From the NCBI GenBank assembly GCA_028641055.1, contig CM054057.1:729084379-729148378 (forward strand): DNA of 64,000 bases, given 5' to 3'. Each line of letters begins with the position of its first letter. Positions within the stretch are counted from its first letter, which is position 1. Position numbers and translations under genes: made by a program. The notes beneath the pieces are model-generated. The model ran no database searches. It was given only the letters and a program-made list of their open reading frames with translations, and was not told the DNA's origin. This DNA is from Alopecurus myosuroides. Taxonomy: Eukaryota > Streptophyta > Magnoliopsida > Poales > Poaceae. This document shows, in pieces, positions 1 through 10,764 of this stretch.

Positions 1-1058
1 AAGAGAAGAAAACTAACCTTGGGGATGGGCTTTGTGCGGCTATACGGCACGAAGCTGTAAGCCCAGTTCTCGGTGAGGGTAGTTCGCATGATGGACTTGG
101 CCCAGATGGCCACCTCTGCCTTGCTGAGATCGAAAGTTGTAGTCCGAGTGCAATCCCGAGGGCCTCCCATGTAGCATATCTTGTGTGCTCGGTCCTGGAG
201 TGGGAGCACTCGGCGCGAGATCCAGCAGGCGATCAAGTCGTCCTACAGAAGTCCTTGTTCAGCTAGTTGCGCCTGGCGCTTCTCTACCTGGACGACGTCA
301 GGCACAGTATTCTATGGATTATACCCCCAATTTTGCCCGGTGGGTAGCGCGTTCTCGAACTTGGGAAGCCCAATTCGGTCCTCAGCGGGTTTTCCTTCTT
401 CGGGGGGAACGTTCTTCACATACAGAAAGCCCCGCTGCCACTTGAGCACGGTTTCCAACCCGAGTACCCACGGGTGGTGCCCGGTGCTACGCTACAGCAT
501 CATTGCGCTACCCGTCTGGGTCATCGCGCGTGGAACTAGTGGATTGTTTGGATTGGGAACGCTCTGTTGGCGGAGGAAGAAGTAACGAGCCCAAGTATGG
601 ACTATTGGATACACGCCTAGAAAGGCTTCACAGACAGTGGCATGGGTGGATAGCATGAAGATGGCGTTGGGAGGAAGATGGTGTGGCTGGAGGCCAAACT
701 GGCGGAGGAAGTCGGAGAAGAACTTGGAAATAGGAAGGCCTAGGCCGCGCTTGAAGTGAGAAAGAAATATGACATACTCACCGGCTTCCGGAGCCGGAAC
801 GAGCTCGTCCCCGGGAGTGCGACAAATAACGCCGGGAGGGACACGGCGAGTGTTCACCAGCCACTGGCAATTAGCGGCGGTGACGTCCGAGCCCTCCCAG
901 CCGGCGCGGGACGGCGCCATCTCCTCCTCGTGCTGGTCCACAGCGGCGCCCGCAAGGTCCATGGAGGCGCGCTTGCTGGTGGAGACGCGGGAGCTCGTCG
1001 GAGTTGTGGTTGATGATGACGACGGAGGCGCGCCGGAACCCTTGCTCTCTGCTCTCAC
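1..1058 (-). pseudogene. antisense extra ORF of the Gypsy element (Transposase_28 / 'putative gypsy type transposon' domain), degenerate
   Basis: From a start codon at 1058 the minus strand encodes 188 residues with a Ser/Thr-rich N-terminus, then the pattern GEYVIFLSHFKRGLGLPIS, FFSDFLRQFGLQPHHLPPNA and a stretch around CEAFLGVYPIVHTWARYFF. This is the signature of the grass domain named Transposase_28, whose biochemical role is unknown. The same frame continues past a stop at 492-494 (motif KWQRGFLYVKNVPPEE) and further stops near 312 and 240, with matching family sequence (RRVLPLQDRAHKICYMGGP) to the window edge. So the ORF is broken by several in-frame stops and is cut by the window start. 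It lies antisense to the LTR that follows. Confidence 0.7.
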
Positions 1059-1680
1059 TACGGCGGCGCGTGGTGAGTTCGCGGTGGCGCGGTGCTCTGC
1101 AGCAAGGTCGAAGGCGAAAAGAAGCGTTGCGAGAACGGGAAAGTGCGAAGGGAAGAGATGATTTGGGCGGCGCGGAGGTATTTATTCCGTCTGCAAATTG
1201 CAGTTACTAGCGGATTGATCGTGGCAGAGATCGTGCGGCGTAGCTTAACTGCCCGTTAGAAACGCGTATAGCGCAAAATGCGCACGTAATGGGCACAATT
1301 GATCCCACGACGTGGGTCGTGGGCCCTCGAGTACAGTGACAGGCGCGTGACACGTTGAAACGCCAGAACCGAGGCGTCGGTGGCGTGGGCGTGTGACACG
1401 TGCCCTCACTAGACACGAGAAGATAGATTTGATCTAGATTGAGTGGGAGCGAGTGGAAAATTTCGCTAAGTGTTGGATTCACGGCAGAGCTCTGCGTTGC
1501 GTGTTTTACTCGGCACTTAGCAGATTTCTCTCAAGACATTAATCAGAGAAGTTCGAGCAAGGACGTTGGATGTCCGAGTTGAGGAGCAACTCGGCAAGAT
1601 CGCTTCGCGGAGACAATTTGGTTTAAGCTGGCAGGGCCCAACGAACAAGTTCACTGGACTCTACCAGCTTCGGGGACTAA
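1059..1680 (+). other. non-coding internal region and polypurine tract before the 3' LTR
   Basis: No convincing coding sequence. The last bases before 1681 (AGCTTCGGGGACTAA) are in the position of the polypurine tract that primes plus-strand synthesis. Several copies of the words 'ctcgg' and 'actcgg' recur here and in the LTR, as is common in grass Gypsy elements. Confidence 0.5.
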
Positions 1681-2514
1681 TGTCGGGGGGCTACCCCCGA
1701 GTAGGGGTAAGACAGGTGGTAAAACAAAGATCAGAGTACTGTTTACCGGGTAGGCAGCTACCCGGGTACCTGCTATTCGGTAGTTGCTACTCGCTAATAA
1801 GTATTGAAGGCCAAGAGAAGATAAGGAGAAAGTTTGGAATCATCCGAGTAGGGATCAGGTGGTCCGAGTAGATGGGCAGCAATCCTACTCGGGCACAAAG
1901 TCAATGGAGCCGTTCTGACGGGATGCCGCGTATCCCGCAGCCGTACAAGCGTGCGGTTCAACTTACAAGACGCATGATTATCTGCGCTACGGTGTGGGTA
2001 CAGTGAGGGTGGGCACATGTCTTGTCTTGTCACTGACAGGGGGACAGGACATGTCAGGGGCCTACTCTGCGAGACTGACAGGGTGGACAAGTCCTGTCAG
2101 CCAGAAGGCGCGGCGACTTCCCGCAACAGCGTCAGCGGGAACACGGAAGCGGATGCTGCTGTCACAGTGGTGTTGTCTAATCATGTACCTTTAAGTATTG
2201 TTTACTCGCTGGGCACCAGTATATAAGGCGCCCAGCCTCCTCCTGCGCGAGGACGACATTGCCCTGAGAGCATTTATTGCGCTCCTTAGTGCTACACAAA
2301 GAGGGAACTAGAGATTGGCTACTCGGCTGAAGGCCCGATTTGTACTGTGGCTACTCGGTAACATCATATACAGAGAGATAGGAAGGAGTAGGGGTGTTAC
2401 CTCCACACGAGGGCCCCGAACCTGGGTAGATCGAGGTGTTTGCAGTGTTTGTGAGCGCGTCTACTCGACGTGCGATCCCTCCCCGAATACCTACAGCATC
2501 TATCGGCCCCAACA
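1681..2514 (+). repeat. 3' LTR of the Tat-type Gypsy element
   Basis: An 834-base LTR bounded by TGTCGGGG and CCCCAACA, an almost perfect 8-base terminal inverted repeat with canonical TG...CA ends. A TATA box (TATATAAGG) lies at 2220-2227, and the transcribed part follows. The interior has repeated 'ctactcgg' and 'tacccg' words and a block of CTGTC/GACAG palindromes at 2030-2110. CACTA-type sequence begins immediately after 2514. Confidence 0.8.
2220..2227 (+). promoter_or_regulatory. TATA box in the Tat-type LTR
   Basis: TATATAAG in the middle of the LTR, followed by GCGCCCAGCC, in the usual place for the U3/R promoter of an LTR retrotransposon. Confidence 0.6.
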
Positions 2515-2699
2515 CTGTAGCCATCCCATGGCATCTGTCTTCTCCACTCCACGACACTACATATGGGAAAACACAGAAACAAAAGAGGACTGCTAAAAAG
2601 AAGAGGCCTAGAACTGAAGATGAGGATGATGTGAGTGATATGGAAGAGGAGCACACTGTAGAAAGTACTTTAAAAAGAGATGTATCTTCTTTTAGTTAG
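2515..2699 (+). other. unassigned fragment between the Gypsy LTR and the TNP2 remnant
   Basis: One frame gives a Lys/Arg- then Glu/Asp-rich peptide (TAKKKRPRTEDEDDVSDMEE) that ends at a stop just before the transposase remnant. It may be a leftover from another CACTA-encoded protein, but I cannot place it in a family. Confidence 0.3.
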
Positions 2700-4268
2700 A
2701 GTACTGGCCGTTTGTGAAAGTCAGGCCTAACTTGGACTCAATGCATATTGAGAAAAATGTGTTCGACAATGTGGTGAACACCTTACTAAATGTTGACAAG
2801 AGGTCCAAAGACAATGTGAATGCCAGGCGTGATCTCAAACGATTGAAAATCAGATCCCACCTGCATATTGATGAAACTCAAGACAAGACAGAGATGCCAC
2901 AGGCCTTGTACTTCATGACTCCAGTGCAGAATAAAATGTTTTGCCGTCTAATAAAGATGTGATTGATGCTGAATGGAATTCTGTTGGTCATGCCACAGGC
3001 CTGATTTTCATGCCTCAAGTTTGCATAACAAGGTAAGGCTAGAAGAGAACAAGCTAGTGGGACTGAAAACTCATGACTGCCATATTATTATGCAAGAGCT
3101 GTTACCACTGGCTGTTATGAGAACATTGCCTGCAGATGTTGCTCTTCCCTTGATTAGACTGAGTAAACATTTCAGAATGGTTACTGCCAAGAACATCAAT
3201 GTTCAAGACATACAAATGCTAGAAGAAGAAGCTCTTGAGATTTTATGCCAGTTAGAAAAAATATTCCCTCCCACTTTCTTTGACATTATGGAGCACTTAG
3301 TTGTACACCTTGCTATAGAAGTTAGGATTGATGGGCCTGTGCAGTTCAGAAATTTGTGGAGAACAGAGCAGTATGTTGACAAGTTGAAGGGTACAGTACA
3401 AACAAGAAGCCATCCAGAAGGGGACATAGCTGAAGCCTATGTACTAGATGAGTGTTTGACTTTCTGCTCTAGGTATGTGCATGGTGCAAGGAATAAATTC
3501 AACAAAGCTACTAGGCATGATGATGGAGTGAGTGCAACAGAATATACAGCAGAATATCAGTACTTGACAAGACCTGGGAAGCCTCTGTCTGCATGCATTA
3601 CTAGAGAACTAGACTTCGTTTCATGGTCACAGGCTCAGAGATGTATTCTATTCAACTATCCTTCGATTGCATGCTATACTAATAAACACAAGAAACTTTT
3701 GACTGGTAGGGGAGAAAAGAATGTACGAAAAATAGAAAGTGAACATCAGACCACATTTCATTCTTGGTTTGTTGATCACATACAGTCCTTGATTAGTAAA
3801 GGTGTAGACATATCAAAAGAAGAAATGCTGCTAGCTCAAAAGCCTTACCACATGGTTAAGTCATACAACAGCTATAAGATCAATGGATGTGTATTTCATA
3901 CTAAAGAATATGCAGAGGGAAAGAGGACACAGTGCGATGGGGTGTATGCGAAAATAAACAATAAAAGTTTTGATGGCAAAGTTTTAGAAATCATAGAGTT
4001 GAATTACTTGAACCAAACTAGTATGCTATTGTTCAAGTGTGCGTGGACTAAGAATTTTGGTGTAAGATATTTGGATATATTTGAAGTAACACAAATCAAC
4101 TTCGGTGAACTGGTTGCTGGGAATGACTTGATGTATGAGCCATTTATATTAGCTAGCCATGCAAAACAAGTGTACTACGTGGAAGATGTGATTGATGTAG
4201 AATGGAATTCTGTTGTCTTCCCTGACAGTACAGACAAGTTTGACATGGATCCTTTAACTTGTACATAA
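2696..4268 (+). pseudogene. TNP2 transposase C-terminal remnant (CACTA), with DUF4218 and DUF4216 regions
   Basis: TNP2 is the transposase that binds and cuts CACTA termini in the nucleus. Seen here: 2696-2957 encodes the motif NLDSMHIEKNVFDN and MTPVQNKMFCRLIK; after a disrupted patch at 2956-3015 the frame resumes (SSLHNKVRLEENKLVGLKTH) and runs to a stop at 4268. The second piece carries the DUF4218 pattern (CQLEKIFPPTFFDIMEHLVV, then EQYVDKLKG) and a DUF4216 pattern near the end (FKCAWTKNFGVRYLDIF, YEPFILASHAKQVYYVEDVI). The N-terminal catalytic part of the usual protein of roughly 1000 residues is missing, so this cannot make an active transposase. Confidence 0.85.
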
Positions 4269-4374
4269 TATCATTGACTATTTAATTATTGGTACATGAT
4301 TCTTTTCTCTGTGTTCCATTGGAGTTATTATTGTATGCTGAATACTTTAGTATACTATTAACTAAGGAAAAAAA

Positions 4375-7308
4375 TTGTCTTCTTCTCTTGCAAGAACAGT
4401 ACCTATTGATAGCCAGGTTAGAAGGTTGAATGAGGTTAATTCAAGGTTGTTTCAACTAGGAGTACAACCACCAGTTGCTACCAGTAGAGATGCATTAAGC
4501 TTTTCAAGATCACTGGAATATGCTCCATGCACAACAAGTTACAATTTAAACGCGAGTTAACTTGAAACTGCAAAGTAATATATGTTGCATGCCTGCTGTA
4601 ATAATGAGTTACTACTTTGAATTTGCAGAAAGGCACAACTTACACAGTGCAAGAAGAGGAAGAAGATAAATGGAACGAAGATGACAAGTATTTGGAAGAA
4701 GATGATGGGATTGAAGAGGAAGAGGATGAAGAGAGCGAACAGGATGAAGAACTACAGGAAGAAGCTAGGATTTCGAATGAAACTACTGCATGGGTACATG
4801 ATGAAGAAGTAACCGAAGGATTTGATGTTGGAAACTTAGAAGGTACTAGCAATCTGTACTTGTGCACTGCATTTAGTTAACACTGCTATCCTGTATGTTG
4901 GATTTTATAATTCAGTGCATTTATTTGACTTTATTGAATTTTAACGTTGCAGGCACGAAGAAAAAAAAGAAAAGGTAGAGGGCCAACGGATATGAAGGGG
5001 TTCTGGAAAGTATTTGATCCAAACTGCAAAATCAGGTAGGAGTTCAATCATCTGGGACAGCCATGTGGCTTGAGAACTAGTAACTTGACAAATGTCATTG
5101 GAACATTGGTAAAAGGGAAAGAAGTGTCCATAGGTTCTACAAACTGGAGCAAGGTACCTAAGTGTGAGAAGGAGAAGTTATGGGAAACTCTGCAGGTATT
5201 GCCTACATCCTTTTTGTACTCCTTTCAATTCTGCCAAATTGTACAAACTGTCTGAACTGAGCTATAACTGTACTGCAGGGTTTCTTCAAAATTAATGAAT
5301 TGTATAAGCCTTGGGTTCTAAAATCTGCTAGCAAGAAGTGGAAGGATTTTAAACGCATTTTGAAGAGGAAGTATTACAGGCCTAAAGATTCAACAACAGA
5401 GAACATTCTAAGGGGCTATAAGGACAAAATTCCAAATGCACAGTGGGAATGGTTGGTGAAACACTGGAAAACAAGTAGAGCAAAGGTACTATGAACCATC
5501 ACTCTAAACTAGTAGTTGAATGTTAGGATCACTAGTCGAGCGACTATTAATCAGATGTTGAATTTGAACTTGATATCAATGTGTTCATGCAAAACTTTGT
5601 TGAAATGCATGCTTTCAGTGAACTCAATCATGGAGCGAGAACTGGGCAGCTAAATGCAGTTCATAGTGCATGATCCAGAAGTTTTGCTGTCGTCCAAGAT
5701 CAGTTGGTACAAACATGATAGTCTTTGTTAGAATCTGTGAATTTACGTTGTAACGACCAGAAATGGTACATTCAATAATTTATTTTCAAAATTTATTTAC
5801 ACAGGAGATTCAAGAAGGTCAAAAAATTGGAAGGGATGAGTTATATAAAGTAACTCACACAACCAGAAAACGGGTTGCAGTCAATTCTATTGCAGAAGCT
5901 AAGATTGTAAGTAGAAGTTTGAAACTATATGGTAGATTCTGTCATAGTGTTTCAGACTATATAGTACTGAGTTATTCTTTTCATTTGCATAAAAAAATAA
6001 ATGACAAATTCAAAGAAAAACCAGAACTTTTAGGTGAAGTAGCACATGAGAATGATGTGTACTCTACAGTTTTTCCAAAAGCAAAGAGCACGAGACATGG
6101 CCAGGGACTGGTAGTTGGTGGAAAAGGATCTGAGAAACTATACAAGGCTTTAGTAGCACTGAATGAAAGTAGATTGGAGAATAGAGAGTTGAAGCAGAGT
6201 CTAGATAACCTGACTGCAAGACATGAAAGCTTGGAAGAGAGACTCAGCCAGGCTCTAGTTCGAATCGAAGCAGGGCAGAGTGATTTCGAACAAAAGGTAC
6301 ACTAAAACAATACATTTGTGATTTTCTGAATCATCTACTTGCTGCTCAGTTGGCACATCTTCCTAATAGTTTGCTAATTCTAAAATATGTGCTCTGCATG
6401 GTAACTCAAGGTCGTGAAGCCTCGGAACTCTGAAGAAGTGGACAGTGGAGGTCAACCATATCATGCACAATAGGTATTTTCCTTGCTGTAAATTCATTGT
6501 TAATTTCCTTGAAGTGAGAACAGTGCGTGCTAACTTAATGAACCCTGCTCAGAAAACTAAAGATTCCATCCGAACTGACCAAGATAACCATTTGAAGAAT
6601 TCGGTAGAGCTTGTACGAAAGCAATCATTCAAACAATTGCTAGAAAAGGTTTGGAACAAAGCTAAATTTGAATAAAAATAGCTATGTACTTTGCTTATAT
6701 ACCAATTGTACTAACTTATGTTGCTAAATGTTGAATGTAGCATAACAACACAAGCTTGCTTCCCAACATTGTAAAGAGAGAGGAAGATGTGAATTGGCGG
6801 AAGTTAATTAAGGAGAAGAATGAAAAGAACGCGGAGGTCCTCGAAATAAAACCTGGAATGAGTGTTCAACTTAATTCACCAACAAGTAATGCTATTGTAG
6901 CAATTGGAACTGTGCAGTGCGACATAGGTCATTACTTTTAAGTCACGGTGGACCTTGTTGTCAATTGTACAACAAACCTTCCTCATCCACAAGGAATAGT
7001 TAAATTGATGGGAAATGCTGAAGAACATATTATCCCATGGACAAAACTATATATAAGTAAAGTTTTGGAATGCCACATTGCTATCCTGTAATATGGTCAA
7101 CACGATGTATTAAATGAAAACTGCTGTGTGCAGGTGAAACCTGAAGAACATCCAAGATCAGTGACAGAGATGCTAGCTAAACACCTGAGCATCGGCAAGA
7201 AAAGGGCTGATGGGATTGTTTTGACACTTGAACAACGGACAGCAAATAGATATGAGCGTCTAGCGAAAAAAAGTTACAAAGTCAGTAAAAAGGGGAAGAA
7301 CAAATAGA
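4375..7308 (+). pseudogene. CACTA second gene, Transposase_24 (Ptta/En/Spm) type, multi-exon
   Basis: A series of short coding pieces joined by plausible GT-AG introns. Clear exons are 4629-4839 (very acidic, many Glu/Asp), about 4955-5195, 5279-5485 and 5815-5906. Later pieces lie at about 6000-6296, 6413-6470, 6520-6648, 6740-7057 and 7134-7308. Family motifs include LGQPCG with NLTNVIGTLV, the INELYKPWVLKSASKKWKDF block, RDELYKVTHTTRK, a coiled-coil stretch LNESRLENRELKQSLDNL, and near the end GTVQCDIGHYF and PHPQGIVKLMG. These match the Transposase_24-type partner protein of plant CACTA elements, whose role is uncertain (possibly binding subterminal repeats, as TNPA does). A TAG lies in frame at about 5036 and a stop interrupts the frame near 6941, so the gene is probably dead. 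Confidence 0.7.
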
Positions 7309-7309
7309 T

Positions 7310-8260
7310 ATGATGAGACTTTTGCTTGATAGTGGCAGAAAGACACATGAAGGCATATTAGCAAGGGCAGCTATTTATGAAGATAGGATTGACAACAGAG
7401 CCTCCAGCAGTTCAGCAATACAGAAAACAGAGCCTCCAGTAATACTGGTAAAGAAGAGAGGATTCACAACACCAAGGAAATCCCAAGTACAGGAGCAGGA
7501 AGATCACACAGTAGAGGATACACACAAAGTGGTTCCAGAGGAAGGAGATCTTCCAGAGGATATCAGTGAAGAATACAAAGGTCAAGAATAAAAAGCTCAA
7601 TAAAGTGCTAAATGACTCGCAGATGTTAGACCAGCAAGATGATGAAGTAGAGGATTCACAGCTGCCAGAGAAAATACCAGTAAGATAAAAAAGAGCAAGA
7701 AACTGCTGCATGACTCACAGAAGTTGGACCAGCAAGATGATGAAGTAGAGGATTCACAGCTGCCAGAGCCAATACCAGTCAAGGTTAAAAAGAGCAAGAA
7801 ACTGCTGCATGACTCAAAGAAGTTGGACCAGCAAGATGATGAAGTAGAGGATTCACAGCTGCCAGAGACAAAGCCAGTCAAGATTAGAAAGCTCAAGAAA
7901 GTACTCCATGACTCTCATATGCTAGACCAGCAATTTGATGGAGTAGATGACACAGAAGTGGCAGAGCCTACACCAGTCAAGATTAGAAAGCTCAAGAAGA
8001 AGCCTCAGGTAGATGAGCCAAAGGACTCACACATTGCAGAACACATATATGACTCACAGCTGCAGGAGGAACTACATCAAGATGCACAGCCAAATCAAGT
8101 ATGTGACTCACAGCCACCAGAGGAAGTACATGAAGAAGCACAGAAGAGGAGAAAGAAAATACAGCAGTTTAATGACACAGAACATCCAACAATTAAGAGA
8201 ACAAGGAAACCAAGCCATAAGTTAAGAAATAGTGAATTTGATTCATTTGGATTCATCTGA
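7310..8260 (+). pseudogene. repeat-rich C-terminal region of the CACTA second gene
   Basis: Downstream coding DNA with tandem 99-base (33-residue) repeats. Each unit carries LDQQDDEVEDSQLPE followed by a Lys-rich stretch such as KIRKLKK. The 98-base unit at 7680-7777 shifts the frame, so 7310-7591 and 7724-8260 are open separately. The alternation of acidic and basic blocks suggests a disordered nuclear protein. The last part (8000-8260) has shorter Asp-Ser-Gln-Leu repeats and ends at a stop at 8260. I do not know its function. It may be the last exon of the preceding gene. Confidence 0.5.
7581..7975 (+). repeat. four tandem 99-base coding repeats
   Basis: Units start at 7581, 7680, 7778 and 7877, each beginning GTCAAG (GTAAGA in the second) and containing GACCAGCAAGATGATGAAGT or a close variant (CAATTTGATGGAGT in the last). 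Lengths are 99, 98, 99 and 99; the 98-base unit breaks the frame. A partial fifth unit follows at 7976. Confidence 0.85.
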
Positions 8261-8574
8261 AAATGCCAGTACATAGCAAGGTGAAATATGTTTATGCATT
8301 TGAAATCTATTTGTGCACCTGTTGTGCATCTCGTTATGTACTTGTCGGACATTTTGCTTTGACAAGTTCTATATCTTACTTTGACAAGTTCTGTTTATGC
8401 ATTTCAAATCTGTTTGTGCATCTGTTCTATATCTTGCTGTGTATATCTCGGTATGCTATACGACTGTAAAATTCCTTTTATATGCATGTGCTTTGACTTG
8501 TATATGCCTATGAAACCCGTATATGATATATGCCTGTGAATGTTGGTGGATACACAATGCACTAGTTTATGCCT

Positions 8575-9180
8575 GTAAATAGATTTGAGGGCAGTCATAG
8601 AACTGCCTCCAATTACCTTTTTTGTAGGCAGATTCGAAAGTGTCTCCAAATGGATATTGGAGGCAGTTTTCAAACTGCCACAAATGTCTATTTGAGGCAG
8701 TTTTGAAGTTGCCAGTAAATATATTTGAGGACAGTTGTAAAACTGCCTCCAATTACCAAATTTTTTGAGGCAGTTTCAAAAGTGCCTCCAAATGGATATT
8801 GGAGGCAGTTTTCAAACTGCCTACAAATGTCTATTTGAGTCAGTTTTGAAACTGCCTTTGAAATGTTATTTGAGGCACTTTTGAAACTGCCTTTGAATTA
8901 ATATTTGAGGCATTTTGGAAACTGCCTCCAAATGTGTATTGTAGGCAGTTTTTGAAATACCCCAAATGACTTCTAGAGACGGTTTGAATAGTGCCACCAA
9001 TGCATATTGGAGGCAGTTTCAATAGTGCCTCAAAAAACTTTCAAAGGCAGTTTACAAAAAGTGCCTACAAATACATTTCTCAACACAACTATATCAAGTA
9101 CTTTTTTTTGTGCCTTAGAAAATATTTAGAGGCACATTAGAGACATTTGGAGGCACTTTTGAGTGCCTCTATTAGAAGAT
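8575..9180. repeat. subterminal palindromic repeat array of the CACTA element
   Basis: About 14 copies of a roughly 22-base imperfect palindrome, consensus GAGGCAGTTTTCAAACTGCC, spaced about 36 bases apart (for example near 8589, 8661, 8767, 8801, 8837, 8873, 8909, 9010 and 9151). Each unit can fold on itself or bind a dimeric protein in either orientation. In En/Spm the subterminal repeats are TNPA binding sites, and by position this array should have the same job. Confidence 0.8.
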
Positions 9181-9191
9181 GTGACATAGTG
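9172..9191 (-). repeat. right terminal inverted repeat of the CACTA element
   Basis: Read on the minus strand from 9191: CACTATGTCACATCTTCTAA. It begins with CACTA and directly abuts the subterminal array. The matching left terminus is not in the window. Confidence 0.75.
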
Positions 9192-10505
9192 CCCCCTCGC
9201 CCCCACATCTGTGCCCGCCGTGGAAACCGGCGCGACGGCCGGCGCGCTCCCGCTCCCGCTCATGCTTTTCCTGCTCGTCCTCCCACACTTGCTTTTCACT
9301 AACTCACTCACACACCTGCGATCATTACTGCAGTTTTCATGAACCTTAAATGTGCAGACCTTGTGATCTTGTCACCTTGAAAGGAATGAGGGCACATATT
9401 GCAAATGTGTTTGCGATGTTAATGCCGATATGTTGAAATCCGTTCCAAGTGGTTGAGTAGTTCACATAATATATAAAATATGTTTGCTATAAGTGTGCCT
9501 CTCCTCTCTTTGCAAACAAATTCTAAGTGTTCATCTCAAGTCTTATTCTATCTAGAACCGGATTCACAAAATAGATCATGGGCTGTGTTTTGATACATAA
9601 CAAATTTACACATTTGCTCCCTTTCTGAATAGTTGCAAGTGCTCACTACCATAGATACGATGTTTAGTTAATAAAAATACATTGAACATGTTCGCTTTGA
9701 CCAATATACTCCCTCCGTCCGGAATTAAGTGTCACAAATGTCAACTTTGTGACACTTAATTCCGGACGGAGGGAGTAATTGTTATTTCTGGGGAAGGCAG
9801 AAGCACAGATGATATATTCTATTTATTTCAGGGTTATGGTATCCTGAAAGATTCAGAACAGGACAATTTCTCCATCTCAAAAACCTACCCTTGATGCAAT
9901 GGTTATCTTGAGCTTTTACGTTTGCCATCTTTTTCTGTTCTTTACGTTTACCGTCCTTTTTTTTTCTTCTGCAAATTGGTCTCGTGCTTGTATCAGTGAC
10001 CATCGGCCAGAAATAATGCATCTGGAAGCCACGGGTGGAACATGGAGTTACTGTGTTATTGACATGACCGCTCTGCAACCTTGACAGCTAATACGTCCAT
10101 GTCCAACCAACCACGTGCAAATTAAACCACTGCTGCATAATCATGCACCAATCATTCATGATGTGATTTAGTACTATCTTATTGCGAGGTTGATCCATGG
10201 GTCTTGCTTTGGTTGCACTCTTCTGCTAACACCAATTGAAATCCGGTATTCATGCACAAATCATTCATGACGGGATTCATTTTATAATATGTCTTGGCTT
10301 GCTTTTGTTGCACACTTCTGTTAGCACACCCGGCCCAACACTTGAGAGATGAAACACTTCTTCCATGGTCACCTTCTGACGTCTAGCCATAGAATCCATA
10401 GCTCTTTTTCTTTTTTGCTTTCGAGTTACGACTATGATTTTGATATATATTTCTTTATTCATGGAAATACTTCGACAAAAATCAACTGAATCTTGGAGAT
10501 TCCGG
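9192..10505. other. unassigned flanking DNA between the CACTA and LINE elements
   Basis: Apart from a MITE at 9709-9775 I recognise nothing. The first 120 bases after the CACTA end are GC-rich and could be part of a disrupted exon (a short Leu-rich peptide starting at the ATG at 9260 is possible), but no family is apparent. The rest is AT-rich, with the similar phrases 'ccaatcattcatgatgtgatt' (10149-10169) and 'caaatcattcatgacgggatt' (10257-10277). Confidence 0.4.
9709..9775. mobile_element. short Stowaway-type MITE forming a near-perfect hairpin
   Basis: A 67-base palindrome: 30-base arms starting CTCCCTCCGTCCGGAATTAA around a 7-base loop, flanked on both sides by TA (9707-9708 and 9776-9777). 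The CTCCCTCCGT terminus and TA target duplication are the hallmarks of Stowaway MITEs, which are mobilised by mariner-type transposases. It is shorter than most Stowaways and the arms are essentially perfect. Confidence 0.9.
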
Positions 10506-10764
10506 TTTGCACTTGAAACTCGAAACAGGCTTTCGCCCCGCTTTATAAATAAAGCAACCACACAACATCCATACAGAGTACCACAACCAACAGTCTAAGC
10601 CAACTCAAGTACAAACCGCTGGGGCAACAGCCAGAACAATGCCCAAAAGGAAGACAAAGAAAGAAAGAAAGAAAGAAAAGGGCGGAGGGGGGGTGGTGTG
10701 GGTAGAAAAACGAGGGAACCGCCCTACAGGCGGGGGGGGGGGGGGGCCCGCGGAGGAAGACGCC

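Larger units (their letters stand above)
1..2514 (+). mobile_element. 3' part of a Ty3/Gypsy retrotransposon (Tat-lineage type), cut by the window start
   Basis: The stretch reads as the 3' internal region of an LTR element in plus orientation: an antisense extra ORF (1-1058), non-coding DNA, a purine-rich run ending in CTTCGGGGACTAA just before 1681, then an LTR that starts TGTCGGGG and ends CCCCAACA. Antisense extra ORFs between pol and the 3' LTR are known from Tat-lineage elements (Grande, RIRE2, Retand type), which is why I place it there. The 5' LTR, gag and pol would lie left of the window. The base after the LTR enters CACTA-type DNA, so the element probably sits inside a CACTA transposon; the target duplication cannot be checked without the other end. 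Confidence 0.7.
2515..9191 (+). mobile_element. CACTA (En/Spm) DNA transposon, left part missing, right terminus at 9191
   Basis: Contains in order the C-terminal third of a TNP2 transposase (2700-4268), a multi-exon Transposase_24-type second gene (4375-8260), a subterminal array of short palindromes (about 8575-9175), and a right terminus whose reverse complement reads CACTATGTCACATCTTCTAA. The order transposase, second gene, subterminal repeats, CACTA end is standard for plant CACTA elements. The N-terminal two thirds of the transposase is absent: DNA left of 2515 belongs to the Gypsy LTR, and 2515-2690 is not recognisable transposase. As it stands the element is non-autonomous. The three bases after 9191 (CCC) would be the target duplication; the left end is not in view. 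Confidence 0.8.

Noticed and set aside
181..585. A 134-codon plus-strand frame near the window start
   Set aside because: Lies opposite the Transposase_28-type ORF, whose motifs continue on the minus strand through the same bases.
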